Assembly (NCBI GenBank): GCA_014138095.1 | Contig: JACGXE010000006.1 | Span: forward strand, 1 to 64,000 | Source of the DNA: Ochrobactrum sp. RH2CCR150 | Lineage (GTDB): Bacteria > Pseudomonadota > Alphaproteobacteria > Rhizobiales > Rhizobiaceae | Reading direction: 5' to 3' | Length of the DNA: 64,000 bases | Shown: in pieces, positions 1-8,598 of the stretch | Layout: every line of letters starts with the position of its first letter | Numbering within the stretch: position 1 is the stretch's first letter | The notes under the pieces: model-generated | The model's input: only the letters and a program-made list of their open reading frames with translations | Databases searched by the model: none | Told to the model about the DNA's origin: nothing | Position numbers and translations under genes: made by a program

Positions 1-731
1 ATCTCGCGTTCGCGTGCGCCGGTGGCTGGCGTGATGCGATCCACCATGGAATTCGGGAAAGCGACATTGGCGGAAATCCAGTCGGCAAAGGTCGGGTCGC
101 TCAGCTTGGCGAGACCTGTCACGGCGTCTTCCGTAACATGCCCGTTGCCCGGAATGTTATCACAGGACATGACCGTGAAAGGCTGGACACCCGCCGCCTT
201 TCGCAGTTTCAGCGCCTGAACGATCAGGCCGAATACGGTTTTCGGATGGTCTGGATGCGCGGCATCCGCAACGATATCCGGATGAGCGGGATCGAAAGTC
301 TGGCTCGCCGGATCGATATAGTAACCGCCCTCGGTGATGGTCATCGCAACAATACGTGTGTCCGCTGACGTCAGATAGGCCATCAAGGGCTTGCGCCCTT
401 CCTCGGTTGAAATGGTGACATAGTCGACCATCGACGCAGTGATGCGCGCACCCGCATGATCGGCCTCCTGCTCAACAACGGTGGTCAGCCAGTCCTGCGC
501 CTTGAGCGTATCGCGCATGGCATCGTCGCTTGGCCGCACTCCAGCGCCCACCAGCGCCCAGTCATGCCCCTCGCCGGTGGCAAACAGATCGTCCAGATAG
601 ACAGCCTGATGCGCGCGGTGAAAATTGCCGATGCCAAAATGCACGATACCCGGCTTCAATGTGGCTGGGTCGTAGCCGGGCTTGTGCACTTTATCGAAGC
701 TTTGAAGCGTTGCGCGCGATAGCTTGGTCAT
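1..731 (-). CDS. mtlK: Mannitol 2-dehydrogenase family protein (3' end cut by window)
   Basis: First 243 residues of a polyol-specific long-chain dehydrogenase, which oxidises D-mannitol or D-arabinitol to the ketose with NAD. Residues 29-41 carry the family's N-terminal nucleotide-binding stretch (GIVHFGIGNFHRA), followed by the expected YLDDL and VGAGVRPSD segments. The ATG at 729-731 is preceded by AGGA at a normal distance. It starts 15 bases after the zinc dehydrogenase stop and is the last visible gene of the smo operon; smo operons of Rhodobacter and Sinorhizobium also end with mtlK and smoS. The C-terminal half lies beyond position 1, so substrate residues cannot be checked. Confidence 0.85.
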   Translation of the reverse strand, partial: MTKLSRATLQSFDKVHKPGYDPATLKPGIVHFGIGNFHRAHQAVYLDDLFATGEGHDWALVGAGVRPSDDAMRDTLKAQDWLTTVVEQEADHAGARITASMVDYVTISTEEGRKPLMAYLTSADTRIVAMTITEGGYYIDPASQTFDPAHPDIVADAAHPDHPKTVFGLIVQALKLRKAAGVQPFTVMSCDNIPGNGHVTEDAVTGLAKLSDPTFADWISANVAFPNSMVDRITPATGARERE

Positions 732-746
732 GAGGGTATCCTTTAT

Positions 747-1772
747 TCAAGCGGGTACAAACTGGACTTTCATAGTCGCGGGGTCGCCACCATCCTTGGT
801 GAAGAACGGCAGCATTTCCTCCAGCGGCAGCCGGTGGGAAACGAGCCGCGCCATTGAACCGCCATTTGCGCCGGAAAAGTCCTGTTTCAATATATCCAAT
901 GCCTGCGGAATATTACGGTTCAGCGAATGCGAACCGGCAATCCTGATCTGGCGACGGAAAATTTCGAACGGCGCGACCGAAATCCGCGCTTCGGGTGCGC
1001 AGACGCCGAACACGAGAACCGTCCCACCGTCGGCGGTGAAACCGACCATGCTTTCCGCCACCTTGGCTATACCGGTGGCGTCGGCGACGAAATCGAAGCT
1101 ACGCTGACGCTTGTCCAGCGCTTGAGAACCAGACACGACCGGCTCAAGCCCGAGGCTTTCAACGAAGGCCAGTCGGTGCTCGTTGATATCGGCGACAGCG
1201 ACCTGCGGCACGCCCTGTGCCTTCAGCGACAAGGCCAGCAACAAACCGATGGGGCCTGCCCCGAACACCAGCGCGTTCTCAGTGCCGTGCGAGCCCGTTT
1301 TCAATTCCGCCGCGCCGAGCCCGTTCAGCACGCAGGCCAACGGTTCTGCAAGGGCTGCAACATCATAAGGCAGATCGCCAATGGAATGGAGATGGCTGGC
1401 ATTGACGAGGCTCATGCCTGCAAAGCCGCCATTATGGGTCACGCCATAGGCTTTCAGATCGGAGCAAAGATTGGTCAGCCCCTTGAGGCAGGCGCGGCAA
1501 TGACCGCATGGAATATTCGGATCAACCGCAACGCGGTCGCCCACTTTCACATTGGTCACGTCTTCGGCCACCGCAACGACAGTGCCCGCATATTCATGCC
1601 CCGGCACCAGCGGAAAAGCACTGGACCCGTAGCGGCCATGCAGCACGTCGATGTCGGTGTGACAAAGACCCGATGCCTTGACGTCGATCAGCGCGTGTCC
1701 CGGCTGCAATGCCGGTTCCGGCAAATCGGCCAGACCTGCTTCACCATGGCCGGTAAAATAAATCGCTTGCAT
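747..1772 (-). CDS. Zinc-dependent medium-chain polyol/alcohol dehydrogenase
   Basis: A 341-residue MDR-family enzyme of the sorbitol/xylitol dehydrogenase type, oxidising a secondary alcohol with NAD(P). Visible: catalytic zinc ligands C37 (GLCHTD) and H59-E60 (GHEYAG), the structural zinc cysteines C89, C92, C95 and C103, and a Rossmann motif (VFGAGPIG). An in-frame upstream extension of 52 codons overlaps smoS and is rejected; translation should start at the ATG MQAIYF at 1772, 19 bases after smoS. This extra dehydrogenase sits between smoS and mtlK, which are usually adjacent, so it probably widens the range of polyols oxidised. Exact substrate unknown. Confidence 0.88.
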   Translation of the reverse strand: MQAIYFTGHGEAGLADLPEPALQPGHALIDVKASGLCHTDIDVLHGRYGSSAFPLVPGHEYAGTVVAVAEDVTNVKVGDRVAVDPNIPCGHCRACLKGLTNLCSDLKAYGVTHNGGFAGMSLVNASHLHSIGDLPYDVAALAEPLACVLNGLGAAELKTGSHGTENALVFGAGPIGLLLALSLKAQGVPQVAVADINEHRLAFVESLGLEPVVSGSQALDKRQRSFDFVADATGIAKVAESMVGFTADGGTVLVFGVCAPEARISVAPFEIFRRQIRIAGSHSLNRNIPQALDILKQDFSGANGGSMARLVSHRLPLEEMLPFFTKDGGDPATMKVQFVPA

Positions 1773-1791
1773 TGTCTGTCCCGGCCTCGTC

Positions 1792-2562
1792 TCACGCCAT
1801 CCAATTGCCGCCGTCGACACCAAAGGTCTGGGCAAGGATATAGTCGCTGTCCGAAGAAGCGAGGAATACCGCCATGCCGGTAATATCTTCCGGCGTCGCG
1901 AAACGACCGATCGGCACGGACTTTGCAACCGCAGCTTTTTTCTCGCCCGGCTTCAAGCCTTCCCATTTGGCGAAATTCGCATCCACCACATCCCAATGCT
2001 CGCCATCAACCACCCCCGGCGCAATCGCATTGACGTTGATGCCATGCTTGACCAGAGCGAGAGCCGCCGACTGCGTGGCGGAAATCATCGCCGCCTTGGA
2101 TGCACAATAGAGCGTCACCAGCGCCTCGCCGCGACGACCGGCCTGGCTCGCCATATTGATGATCTTGCCGCCGCGCCCGCGCTTGATCATCACATTCGAC
2201 ACCGCCTTCATCATGAAAAGCGGCCCCTTGAGATTGATGCCGAGCACGCGCTCGTAGCTCTCTTCGGTCAGTTCGTTGATCGGCGCCATGTCGAAGATCG
2301 CGGCATTATTGACCAGAATATCGATACCGCCATATTCGGCATCGATGGCGGCCACCACTTTGTCAATTGCGCCCAGATCCGTCACGTCCAGCTTCACTGC
2401 CTTAACCGACGGGCCGATACCGCGTGCTGCTTCTTCCGCCCGCTCGATATTGATATCGGCGATAATGACCTTTGCACCCTCTTGCGCATAGGCCGCCGCA
2501 AAGCCAAGCCCAATGCCGCGCGCAGCGCCGGTAATAAGGGCAACCTTGTCTTTCAGTCTCAT
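1792..2562 (-). CDS. smoS: SDR-family sorbitol/galactitol dehydrogenase SmoS
   Basis: A 256-residue classical short-chain dehydrogenase. It has the TGAARGIG cofactor motif (residues 11-18), an NNA segment, and the catalytic triad S139, Y152, K156 (YCASK). Closest family by recognition is SmoS/PolS, which converts sorbitol to fructose and galactitol to tagatose with NAD. It follows smoK after an 82-base gap holding a dispersed repeat. Its position in a smoEFGK operon supports polyol oxidation right after import. The possible galactitol activity matters because the neighbouring operon can process tagatose. Confidence 0.88.
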   Translation of the reverse strand: MRLKDKVALITGAARGIGLGFAAAYAQEGAKVIIADINIERAEEAARGIGPSVKAVKLDVTDLGAIDKVVAAIDAEYGGIDILVNNAAIFDMAPINELTEESYERVLGINLKGPLFMMKAVSNVMIKRGRGGKIINMASQAGRRGEALVTLYCASKAAMISATQSAALALVKHGINVNAIAPGVVDGEHWDVVDANFAKWEGLKPGEKKAAVAKSVPIGRFATPEDITGMAVFLASSDSDYILAQTFGVDGGNWMA

Positions 2563-2594
2563 AGACTTTCTCCGGTAATGTAATTAACTTTTTT

Positions 2595-2642
2595 ACGCAT
2601 TATCCGACGCAAAACCGCTTCGCACTTTTGCTGGAAATGCTT
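2595..2642 (-). repeat. Dispersed intergenic repeat, copy 1
   Basis: Read on the minus strand this begins AAGCATTTCCAGCAAAAGTG and runs about 48 bases to a GGATAATGCG end. A very similar sequence on the plus strand lies at 8536-8586 and a diverged copy at 62000-62036. It sits between smoK and smoS. The whole stretch is shared rather than a short motif, which suggests a genomic repeat family typical of this bacterial group. Confidence 0.7.
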
Positions 2643-2644
2643 CT

Positions 2645-3772
2645 TTAACGGTGCGTTTTCTTTTCAGACAGGATCATCGGGTGGCGGTCACGGCGCTGGA
2701 GCGACAGGCCATCGGGCGTGAAGAGATGCGCATCGGCGGCATCGAAGCCGAGCCGCGCCGTCTCATGCGCACGGGCCGTGCTATTGCCGCCAGCTTCCGC
2801 CACGATCAGGCCGGAAGCCGCATCGTTTTGCACATAGAGATAGGTCTCACCGCCAAGACGCTCGACCACCATGATCTCACCTTCGAGAATGCCGTCATCC
2901 ACCGGATGCAGATGTTCCGGTCGAACACCGAGCACCAGCGGCGCGCCGGCACTGACACCTTCTGCTGCGACCGGCACCTTGACCGAACGACCATTGGCAA
3001 GCTGCACCGTCACGCCGTCGCTATCAACCGCGCTCGCCTTGACCTCGATGAAGTTCATGGTCGGCGATCCGATGAAGCCCGCCACGAAACGATTGACCGG
3101 GTGGTGATAAAGCTCAAGCGGCGAACCGACCTGTTCCAGCTTGCCATCACGCAACACGACAATCTTGTCGGCCAGCGTCATGGCCTCAACCTGATCATGC
3201 GTGACATAAATCATCGTCGCATTGAGCCGGTCATGCAGGCGCGCCAGCTCGATACGCATCTGCACGCGCAGCGCTGCATCGAGATTGGAAAGCGGCTCGT
3301 CGAACAGGAAAATCTTCGGCTCGCGAACCATGGCGCGCCCGATGGCGACACGCTGGCGCTGACCACCCGAAAGCTGTTTCGGTTTGCGATCGAGCAATTT
3401 GTCGAGCTGCAATGTCTTCGCTACGTCTTCCACCTTGCGGTCGCGCTCGGCTTTGGCAATCCCTGCAAGCTTGAGCGCGAAACCCATATTGTCGCGCACA
3501 TTCATATGCGGATAGAGCGCATAGGTCTGGAACACCATCGCAAGCCCGCGCTCATCCGGCGGCGTATCATTGCACTGCTGCCCGTCAATCAGCAGATCAC
3601 CGCTGGTGATTTCTTCCAGCCCCGCAATCATACGCAAAAGCGTGGACTTTCCCGAACCGGACGGCCCGACGAAGACCACGAATTCGCGGTCTTCGATGTT
3701 GAGGTCCACCCCCTTGATGACATCGATATTGCCGAAGGACTTGGTGGCGTTATGAAAAGAAAGCGTAGCCAT
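2645..3772 (-). CDS. smoK: Polyol ABC transporter ATP-binding protein SmoK
   Basis: A 375-residue ATPase of the MalK/UgpC type (CUT1 family) that powers import through SmoF and SmoG. Walker A is at residues 36-44 (GPSGSGKST), the signature LSGGQ at 134-138 and Walker B (FLFDEP) at 155-160; the C-terminal third is a TOBE/MalK regulatory region. It is longer than typical SmoK proteins, with a basic tail after the TOBE region. The ATG at 3772 lies 10 bases after the smoG stop, so these genes are co-transcribed. Confidence 0.92.
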   Translation of the reverse strand: MATLSFHNATKSFGNIDVIKGVDLNIEDREFVVFVGPSGSGKSTLLRMIAGLEEITSGDLLIDGQQCNDTPPDERGLAMVFQTYALYPHMNVRDNMGFALKLAGIAKAERDRKVEDVAKTLQLDKLLDRKPKQLSGGQRQRVAIGRAMVREPKIFLFDEPLSNLDAALRVQMRIELARLHDRLNATMIYVTHDQVEAMTLADKIVVLRDGKLEQVGSPLELYHHPVNRFVAGFIGSPTMNFIEVKASAVDSDGVTVQLANGRSVKVPVAAEGVSAGAPLVLGVRPEHLHPVDDGILEGEIMVVERLGGETYLYVQNDAASGLIVAEAGGNSTARAHETARLGFDAADAHLFTPDGLSLQRRDRHPMILSEKKTHR

Positions 3773-3782
3773 GGGGTTCCCT

Positions 3783-4610
3783 TTATTTCACGGCGCCGAA
3801 GGTGAGACCGCGCACCAGCTGGCGCTGCGTAACCCAACCGAAGACGAGGATCGGCGCGATGGCGAGCGTGGACGCTGCCGAGAGTTTTGCCCAGAAAAGC
3901 CCTTCCGGTGACGAGAAGGACGCGATGAATGCGGTGAGAGGCCCGGCCTGCGAGGCCGTGAGATTGAGGCTCCAGAAGGCTTCGTTCCAGCACAGGATGA
4001 TGGAAAGAAGCGCCGTCGATGCAATACCGGGCAGGCTCAGCGGCAGGAGCAGATAGCGTATCTGCTGGCCGACCTTCGCCCCGTCCATACGGCTCGCCTC
4101 AAGGATTTCATGCGGCACTTCCTTGAAAAAGGAATAGAGCATCCAGACCACAATCGGCAGATTGGAAAGGGTGAAGATAATAATCAGCCCGGTGCGCGTA
4201 TCGAGAAGCCCGCTGTCGCGCGCCAGAAGATAGATCGGCACCAGAACACCCACCGCAGGCAGCATCTTGGTGGAGAGCATCCACAACAGCAGATCCTTGG
4301 TGCGTTTTCCCGGAAAGAAAGCCGCCGCATATGCCGCCGGAACGGCGATCAGCAGAGACAGGATCGTCGCGCCAAGGCTCTCGATCACGCTGTTCATGGC
4401 GTAGCGGAAATAGTCGGCGCGCTGATTGACCGCCGCGAAGTTTTCCAGCGTCGGCTCGAAGAACAGCTTTGGCGGAGCGACCGCGTCAATCTCCGTTTTG
4501 AATGCCGCAAGCAGCATCCAGAGGATCGGAAAGAACATCAAGAGCGCCACGATCCAGCCAATAATCCCGGCGGAGAGTGCGGCTTTGTTGAACTTGCGTT
4601 TTGCAGCCAT
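3783..4610 (-). CDS. smoG: Polyol ABC transporter permease SmoG
   Basis: A 275-residue inner-membrane permease of the MalG type with about six hydrophobic segments. The EAA loop that docks the ATPase is visible as EILEASRMDGAKVGQQ. It pairs with SmoF to form the channel. It starts 12 bases after smoF and ends 10 bases before smoK. Confidence 0.92.
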   Translation of the reverse strand: MAAKRKFNKAALSAGIIGWIVALLMFFPILWMLLAAFKTEIDAVAPPKLFFEPTLENFAAVNQRADYFRYAMNSVIESLGATILSLLIAVPAAYAAAFFPGKRTKDLLLWMLSTKMLPAVGVLVPIYLLARDSGLLDTRTGLIIIFTLSNLPIVVWMLYSFFKEVPHEILEASRMDGAKVGQQIRYLLLPLSLPGIASTALLSIILCWNEAFWSLNLTASQAGPLTAFIASFSSPEGLFWAKLSAASTLAIAPILVFGWVTQRQLVRGLTFGAVK

Positions 4611-4622
4611 CGTTCGTCTCCC

Positions 4623-5540
4623 CTAATTGTCCAGATTGCGCGCCACGGTTCGGATGAGGAACGCGGCAACGATATTGGCGAGGATGATGGCGATGACACC
4701 GGCGGCCGAAGCGCCGCCGATATCCCACTGAAGGAGCGCCTTCAGATAGATGAAATAGGTCAGCGTCGTGGTGGCGATACCCGGCCCACCGGATGTGGTG
4801 ACCAGAATTTCCGCGAAGACCGACAGAAGGAAAATCGTCTCGATCATGATGACGACCGAGATCGGGCGCAACAGATGCGGCAGGACGATATAAAAGAACA
4901 TCACCGGCCCTTTGGCGCCATCAAGCCGCGCCGCTTCCATCTGCTCGCGGTCGAGCGACTGCATGGCCGTCATCAGGATCAGCGTCGCGAAAGGCACCCA
5001 CTGCCAGGACACGATCATGATGATCGACGCCATCGGAAACTGCCCGAACCAGTCTATGACGGGCAGCCCGAGACTGCGCGAGATAAAGGCGAACAGCCCG
5101 TTGACCGGGTGCATCAGAAGGTTTTTCCAGATCAGCGCCGACACAGTCGGCATGACGAAGAACGGCGCAATGACCAGAAGCCGCGCAATGTTCTTGCCCC
5201 AGAAATCCTGATCGAAAATCACAGCGAACAAAACGCCGAACACCACCGAAATGGCAAGAACCGAGCCCAGCAGAATGAGCGTTTTCATGATGGCCGACCA
5301 GAGCCCCGGATCGGACAGCAGGAATTTGTAGTTCGAGAAACCGGCAAAACCGGTCACGAAGGGATTGATGAGATTGTAATACTGAAACGAGAACCAGAGC
5401 GTCATCGCCAGTGGGACGATCATCCATAGCAAGAGCAGGATGACGGCGGGTGCAAGCAGAGGTCCGGTGCGGACGCTGCGGCGCGATTTAGCGGCAAAGC
5501 GCGATTTGGTGCCTGTGGCCAAGGCCGGGTTTGCTGACAT
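4623..5540 (-). CDS. smoF: Polyol ABC transporter permease SmoF
   Basis: A 305-residue MalF-type permease with six predicted membrane segments and the EAA loop EQMEAARLDGAKG. The N-terminus is basic and cytoplasmic (SRRS region). It is separated from smoE by about 180 bases that include a large nested hairpin, so smoF, smoG and smoK are probably expressed below the level of the binding protein. Confidence 0.92.
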   Translation of the reverse strand: MSANPALATGTKSRFAAKSRRSVRTGPLLAPAVILLLLWMIVPLAMTLWFSFQYYNLINPFVTGFAGFSNYKFLLSDPGLWSAIMKTLILLGSVLAISVVFGVLFAVIFDQDFWGKNIARLLVIAPFFVMPTVSALIWKNLLMHPVNGLFAFISRSLGLPVIDWFGQFPMASIIMIVSWQWVPFATLILMTAMQSLDREQMEAARLDGAKGPVMFFYIVLPHLLRPISVVIMIETIFLLSVFAEILVTTSGGPGIATTTLTYFIYLKALLQWDIGGASAAGVIAIILANIVAAFLIRTVARNLDN

Positions 5541-5615
5541 GTCTGACGTTCCTCCCCTTCCCGCTTTGATATCGGCTGCGCCTTTTAAGGGTGCAGCGGA
5601 TCGCGCGAAAATCGA

Positions 5616-5703
5616 GCCTGCCGCCCTGCTCCTTCAGGCATTTCCAGTAAGGGGCCAAGTGGCTTTGCTGGAAATGCGCAGAAGCGAACGTGCGGCGGCA
5701 GGC
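5616..5703. repeat. Nested 88-base palindromic element between smoE and smoF
   Basis: The outer arms GCCTGCCGCC (5616-5625) and GGCGGCAGGC (5694-5703) are perfect complements. The inner arms GCATTTCCAG (5638-5647) and CTGGAAATGC (5668-5677) are also perfect complements. The inner arms match the ends of the dispersed repeat family of this window. In the smo transcript it lies 14 bases after the smoE stop, where it could act as a 3' stabiliser or partial terminator. Confidence 0.7.
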
Positions 5704-5717
5704 TGATGGTAACCGGA

Positions 5718-7037
5718 TTACTTGATGTAACCGGCCTGCGTCATGATCTGTTCGGCTTGCTTCTGTGCGCCATCGAGCGCCGCATCGACGCTTTGCTGAC
5801 CGGCGACAGCCGAAGAGATTGCCTGACCGACAATCGTACCAATCGCCTGGAATTCAGGGATCGCCACGAACTGGATGCCGGTATAGGGGACCGGGTCCTT
5901 GGTCGGCTTGGTTGGGTCGGCCGATTCAATAGCCTTGAGAACAGTCTCGGCGAAAGGTGCGGCCTTTTTGTACTCTTCATTGGCATAGGTGGACTGACGC
6001 GTGCCCGGCGGAACGGCAACCCAGCCTTCCGATTTGCCCACCAGTTCGACATAGCCCTTCGAGGTCGCCCATTTCAGGAACGACTTTGCGGCTTCCGCCT
6101 TCTTGGTCGATGCCGGGATGGCGAGGTTCCAAGACCATGCCCAAGACGACCCGTTCGGCGTCACTTCGACAGGTGCTTTGGTGAAGGCGACCTTGTCGGC
6201 AACCTGGCTCTGCTTCGGATCATAGATGCGGCCCGCAGCCGAGGTGGCGTCGATCCACATGGCGCAATGGCCGGTGGAGAACAGCGCCTGATTTTCATTG
6301 AAGCCGTTCGAGGTGATTCCGGGAGGGCCTGCTTCCTTCATCAGATCGACGTAGTAATTGATGGCTTTTTTCCAGGTATCGGAGCTCATCTGCGGCTTCC
6401 AGCTCTCATCGAACCAGCTGCCGCCAAACGTGTTCACCAGCGTCGAAAGATAGGCCATGTTTTCGCCCCAGCCCGGCTTGCCGCGCAGGCAGAGACCGTA
6501 CTGTTCTTTCGATTTATCGGTGAGCTTGGTCGCAAATTCCTTGATCTCGGTATAAGTCGGCGCATCCGGCATTTTCAGGCCGGCAGCTTCGAACAGATCC
6601 TTGCGATAAAGGGTGAACGAGCTTTCCGCATAGAATGGCACCGCATAAAGCTTGCCATCGACGGTCAGACCAGCGCGCACCGGCTTGATAAGATCGTCAT
6701 AGTCGTAATCGTCGCCGAGATCATCGACCGCAAGAAGCCATCCGGCCTTACCCCAGATCGGGGTTTCGTAACCGCCGATGGTCATGATGTCGAACTGGCC
6801 GCTCTTGGTTGCGATGTCGGTGGTGACACGCTGGCGCAGCACATTTTCTTCAAGCACCACCCAGTTGAGCTTGTTGCCGGTGGCCTTTTCCCATTCCGGC
6901 GAAAGCTTCTGCATGATGATCATGTCGGCATTGTTGACCGTTGCGATCGTGAGCTCCTCCGCCCACGCCGAACCGGCAAACATTGCGACGCCAGCGGCAG
7001 ACGCAATAAGCCCTGTCACATAAGTTTTGGTCCGCAT
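5718..7037 (-). CDS. smoE: Polyol ABC transporter substrate-binding protein SmoE
   Basis: A 439-residue periplasmic solute-binding protein of the CUT1 family that captures sorbitol, mannitol or related polyols. It has a Sec signal peptide (MRTKTYVTG, hydrophobic core, cleavage near AWA-EE). The ATG at 7037 is chosen over a start ten codons upstream because a GGAGGAGA ribosome-binding site lies just before it and the signal peptide is then normal. It is the first gene of the operon. Confidence 0.92.
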   Translation of the reverse strand: MRTKTYVTGLIASAAGVAMFAGSAWAEELTIATVNNADMIIMQKLSPEWEKATGNKLNWVVLEENVLRQRVTTDIATKSGQFDIMTIGGYETPIWGKAGWLLAVDDLGDDYDYDDLIKPVRAGLTVDGKLYAVPFYAESSFTLYRKDLFEAAGLKMPDAPTYTEIKEFATKLTDKSKEQYGLCLRGKPGWGENMAYLSTLVNTFGGSWFDESWKPQMSSDTWKKAINYYVDLMKEAGPPGITSNGFNENQALFSTGHCAMWIDATSAAGRIYDPKQSQVADKVAFTKAPVEVTPNGSSWAWSWNLAIPASTKKAEAAKSFLKWATSKGYVELVGKSEGWVAVPPGTRQSTYANEEYKKAAPFAETVLKAIESADPTKPTKDPVPYTGIQFVAIPEFQAIGTIVGQAISSAVAGQQSVDAALDGAQKQAEQIMTQAGYIK

Positions 7038-7496
7038 TTCGTCTCCTCCTTTACGAATGCATAGCAAAATTCTTACATATGTAAAATTTATGGCGCGGCT
7101 ATCCGTAGCTTGTCAAGCACGGTTTTTGATTTTGATTTACGCGACACAAAGACTGCCAATTCGATTGCTTTCGCGGCGGAAATAACGGATTTTCCTCCAC
7201 GCGACTTGACCCCGAAATTATCTTAGCACATTCAGATATGCACTGCATCGGTGCAAGTGTTTGATATTGTCCGCTTGACCTTTGCTTCAGCCTTTGACAG
7301 TTTGACTTGGCCTTGCCTTGAAAAACTTCGGGGCGGGTCTGGTTGGAGGAACATCCTGAAATTATTGGGAAACAAGCTGCAGACCACGTGTCATGCATCT
7401 CTGGGTCAGCTCATCTTGACCCGACCGATAGCAGGAGAATGTGAGCTACCACCGCAAGAAATTGCAGCGGGTAGCTGACGGACAGGACAGAGAACC
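7038..7496. promoter_or_regulatory. Divergent control region between smoE and its regulator
   Basis: A 459-base non-coding stretch between divergent genes. It holds the palindrome at 7073-7084 close to smoE. Apart from AT-rich segments at 7060-7090 and a short inverted repeat TGCAC/GTGCA near 7236-7252, no other site is clear. The short frames inside show no ribosome-binding sites. Confidence 0.5.
7073..7084. promoter_or_regulatory. Candidate LacI-family operator of the smo operon
   Basis: TTACATATGTAA is a perfect 12-base palindrome, 36 bases upstream of the smoE ATG, extended to CTTACATATGTAAAA. It resembles sites near the paralogous regulator at 9693-9708 and 9834-9849. Position and symmetry suit a repressor site for the adjacent regulator. 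Confidence 0.5.
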
Positions 7497-8537
7497 GTGC
7501 GCAAAACCATACGCACCATGGAAGACTTTTCGGAATTCGTCGGGCTGTCTCGCCCTACGGTTTCCAAATATTTCAACGATCCAACATCCGTCCGCCCGAA
7601 GACCCGCGAGATCATAGAAGCGGCCGTCAAGCAGTCCGGCTTTCGTCCAAATCTTTTCGCGGTGAACCTTAATCGTCGTCGCACGACAATTTTGGGAATC
7701 ATTATTCCCAACCAGCTCGATCATTTCTACATGGCCATGACGCGTAGGCTCCAAACGCTGGCCGAGCAGCGTGGATATCTGACCGTTGTCCTGTCGTCGG
7801 ACGGCAAGCCGGAGCTGGAAAAGCGCGCGATTGAAACGCTGCGCTCGCTCAATGTCGCAGGGGCCATTATCGCACCGCTTGGTGAACAATCGCAGCATTC
7901 CGCGCTGGCGCGTCTCGCCGATGACGTCCCCATCGTCTATGTCGACTCGCCGCTCGACAGCACGTCGCCCTTTGTCGGCACCGACAACCAAAAATCCTTC
8001 CACCTGATCGTGGATTATCTCTGCCGTTCCGGCAGCGAACCTTGCTATTTCTCGATGCCGATTGTGAACAACAACGCCATCAAGCGGCGCGAAGCCTATA
8101 CGACCGCGATGGAAAAGCTCGGTCACGAGCCACGCATCATCGAGCTGGAACCGAGCCGCAGCTGGGATTTCGAACAATATGCCTTCGAGCAAACGGCCCG
8201 CATCATGCGCGAGAAGGCTAGTTTTCCGACCTCGACGGTGCTCTGCTCCAACGACCGTATCGCCTTTGGTGTTACGGGGGCTCTCTGGCAGGCAGGGCTG
8301 AAAATTGGCAGGCTCAAGGATTGCGATATTCGCGTTGCCGGTCACGACAACAATCCGCTGTCGGAATATACCTGTCCGCCGCTCACCACAGTTGCACAGG
8401 ATTATAACGAAATCGGCAGGCTGGCGATTGAGCTTCTTTTCCGCACATTGGGCGAAGATTCCGAAGACCGGCTCGAACTGCCTGAAAGTAACCGCATCCT
8501 GCTGAATGCCGAGATCAAGCTGAGAATGTCGGCTTAA
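7497..8537 (+). CDS. LacI-family regulator of the smo operon
   Basis: A 346-residue repressor. The N-terminal helix-turn-helix is clear (GLSRPTVSKYFN), followed by the hinge and a periplasmic-binding-type sugar-sensing domain (VGTDN, LCSNDRIAFG). The GTG at 7497 is chosen because the next regulator starts the same way (IRTME then F); an ATG seven codons later would cut into that conserved start. It is divergent from smoE and so probably controls it. Its closest visible relative is the next gene, convergent with it. Confidence 0.85.
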   Translation: MRKTIRTMEDFSEFVGLSRPTVSKYFNDPTSVRPKTREIIEAAVKQSGFRPNLFAVNLNRRRTTILGIIIPNQLDHFYMAMTRRLQTLAEQRGYLTVVLSSDGKPELEKRAIETLRSLNVAGAIIAPLGEQSQHSALARLADDVPIVYVDSPLDSTSPFVGTDNQKSFHLIVDYLCRSGSEPCYFSMPIVNNNAIKRREAYTTAMEKLGHEPRIIELEPSRSWDFEQYAFEQTARIMREKASFPTSTVLCSNDRIAFGVTGALWQAGLKIGRLKDCDIRVAGHDNNPLSEYTCPPLTTVAQDYNEIGRLAIELLFRTLGEDSEDRLELPESNRILLNAEIKLRMSA

Positions 8538-8586
8538 AGCATTTCCAGCAAAAGTGTGATGCGGTTCTTCATAGGATAACGCGACG
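8536..8586 (+). repeat. Dispersed intergenic repeat, copy 2
   Basis: This copy begins AAGCATTTCCAGCAAAAGTG, identical for 20 bases to the copy on the minus strand at 2595-2642, and continues with a diverged GGATAACGCG end. It occupies nearly all of the gap between two convergent regulator genes and overlaps the last bases of the first. Confidence 0.7.
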
Positions 8587-8598
8587 GGAAAGAATCTG

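Noticed and set aside
2651..7064. Long plus-strand open frames opposite smoK, smoF/smoG and smoE (up to 452 codons)
   Set aside because: Arg/His-rich translations without family features, lying exactly opposite well-supported genes; typical of antisense frames in GC-rich DNA.
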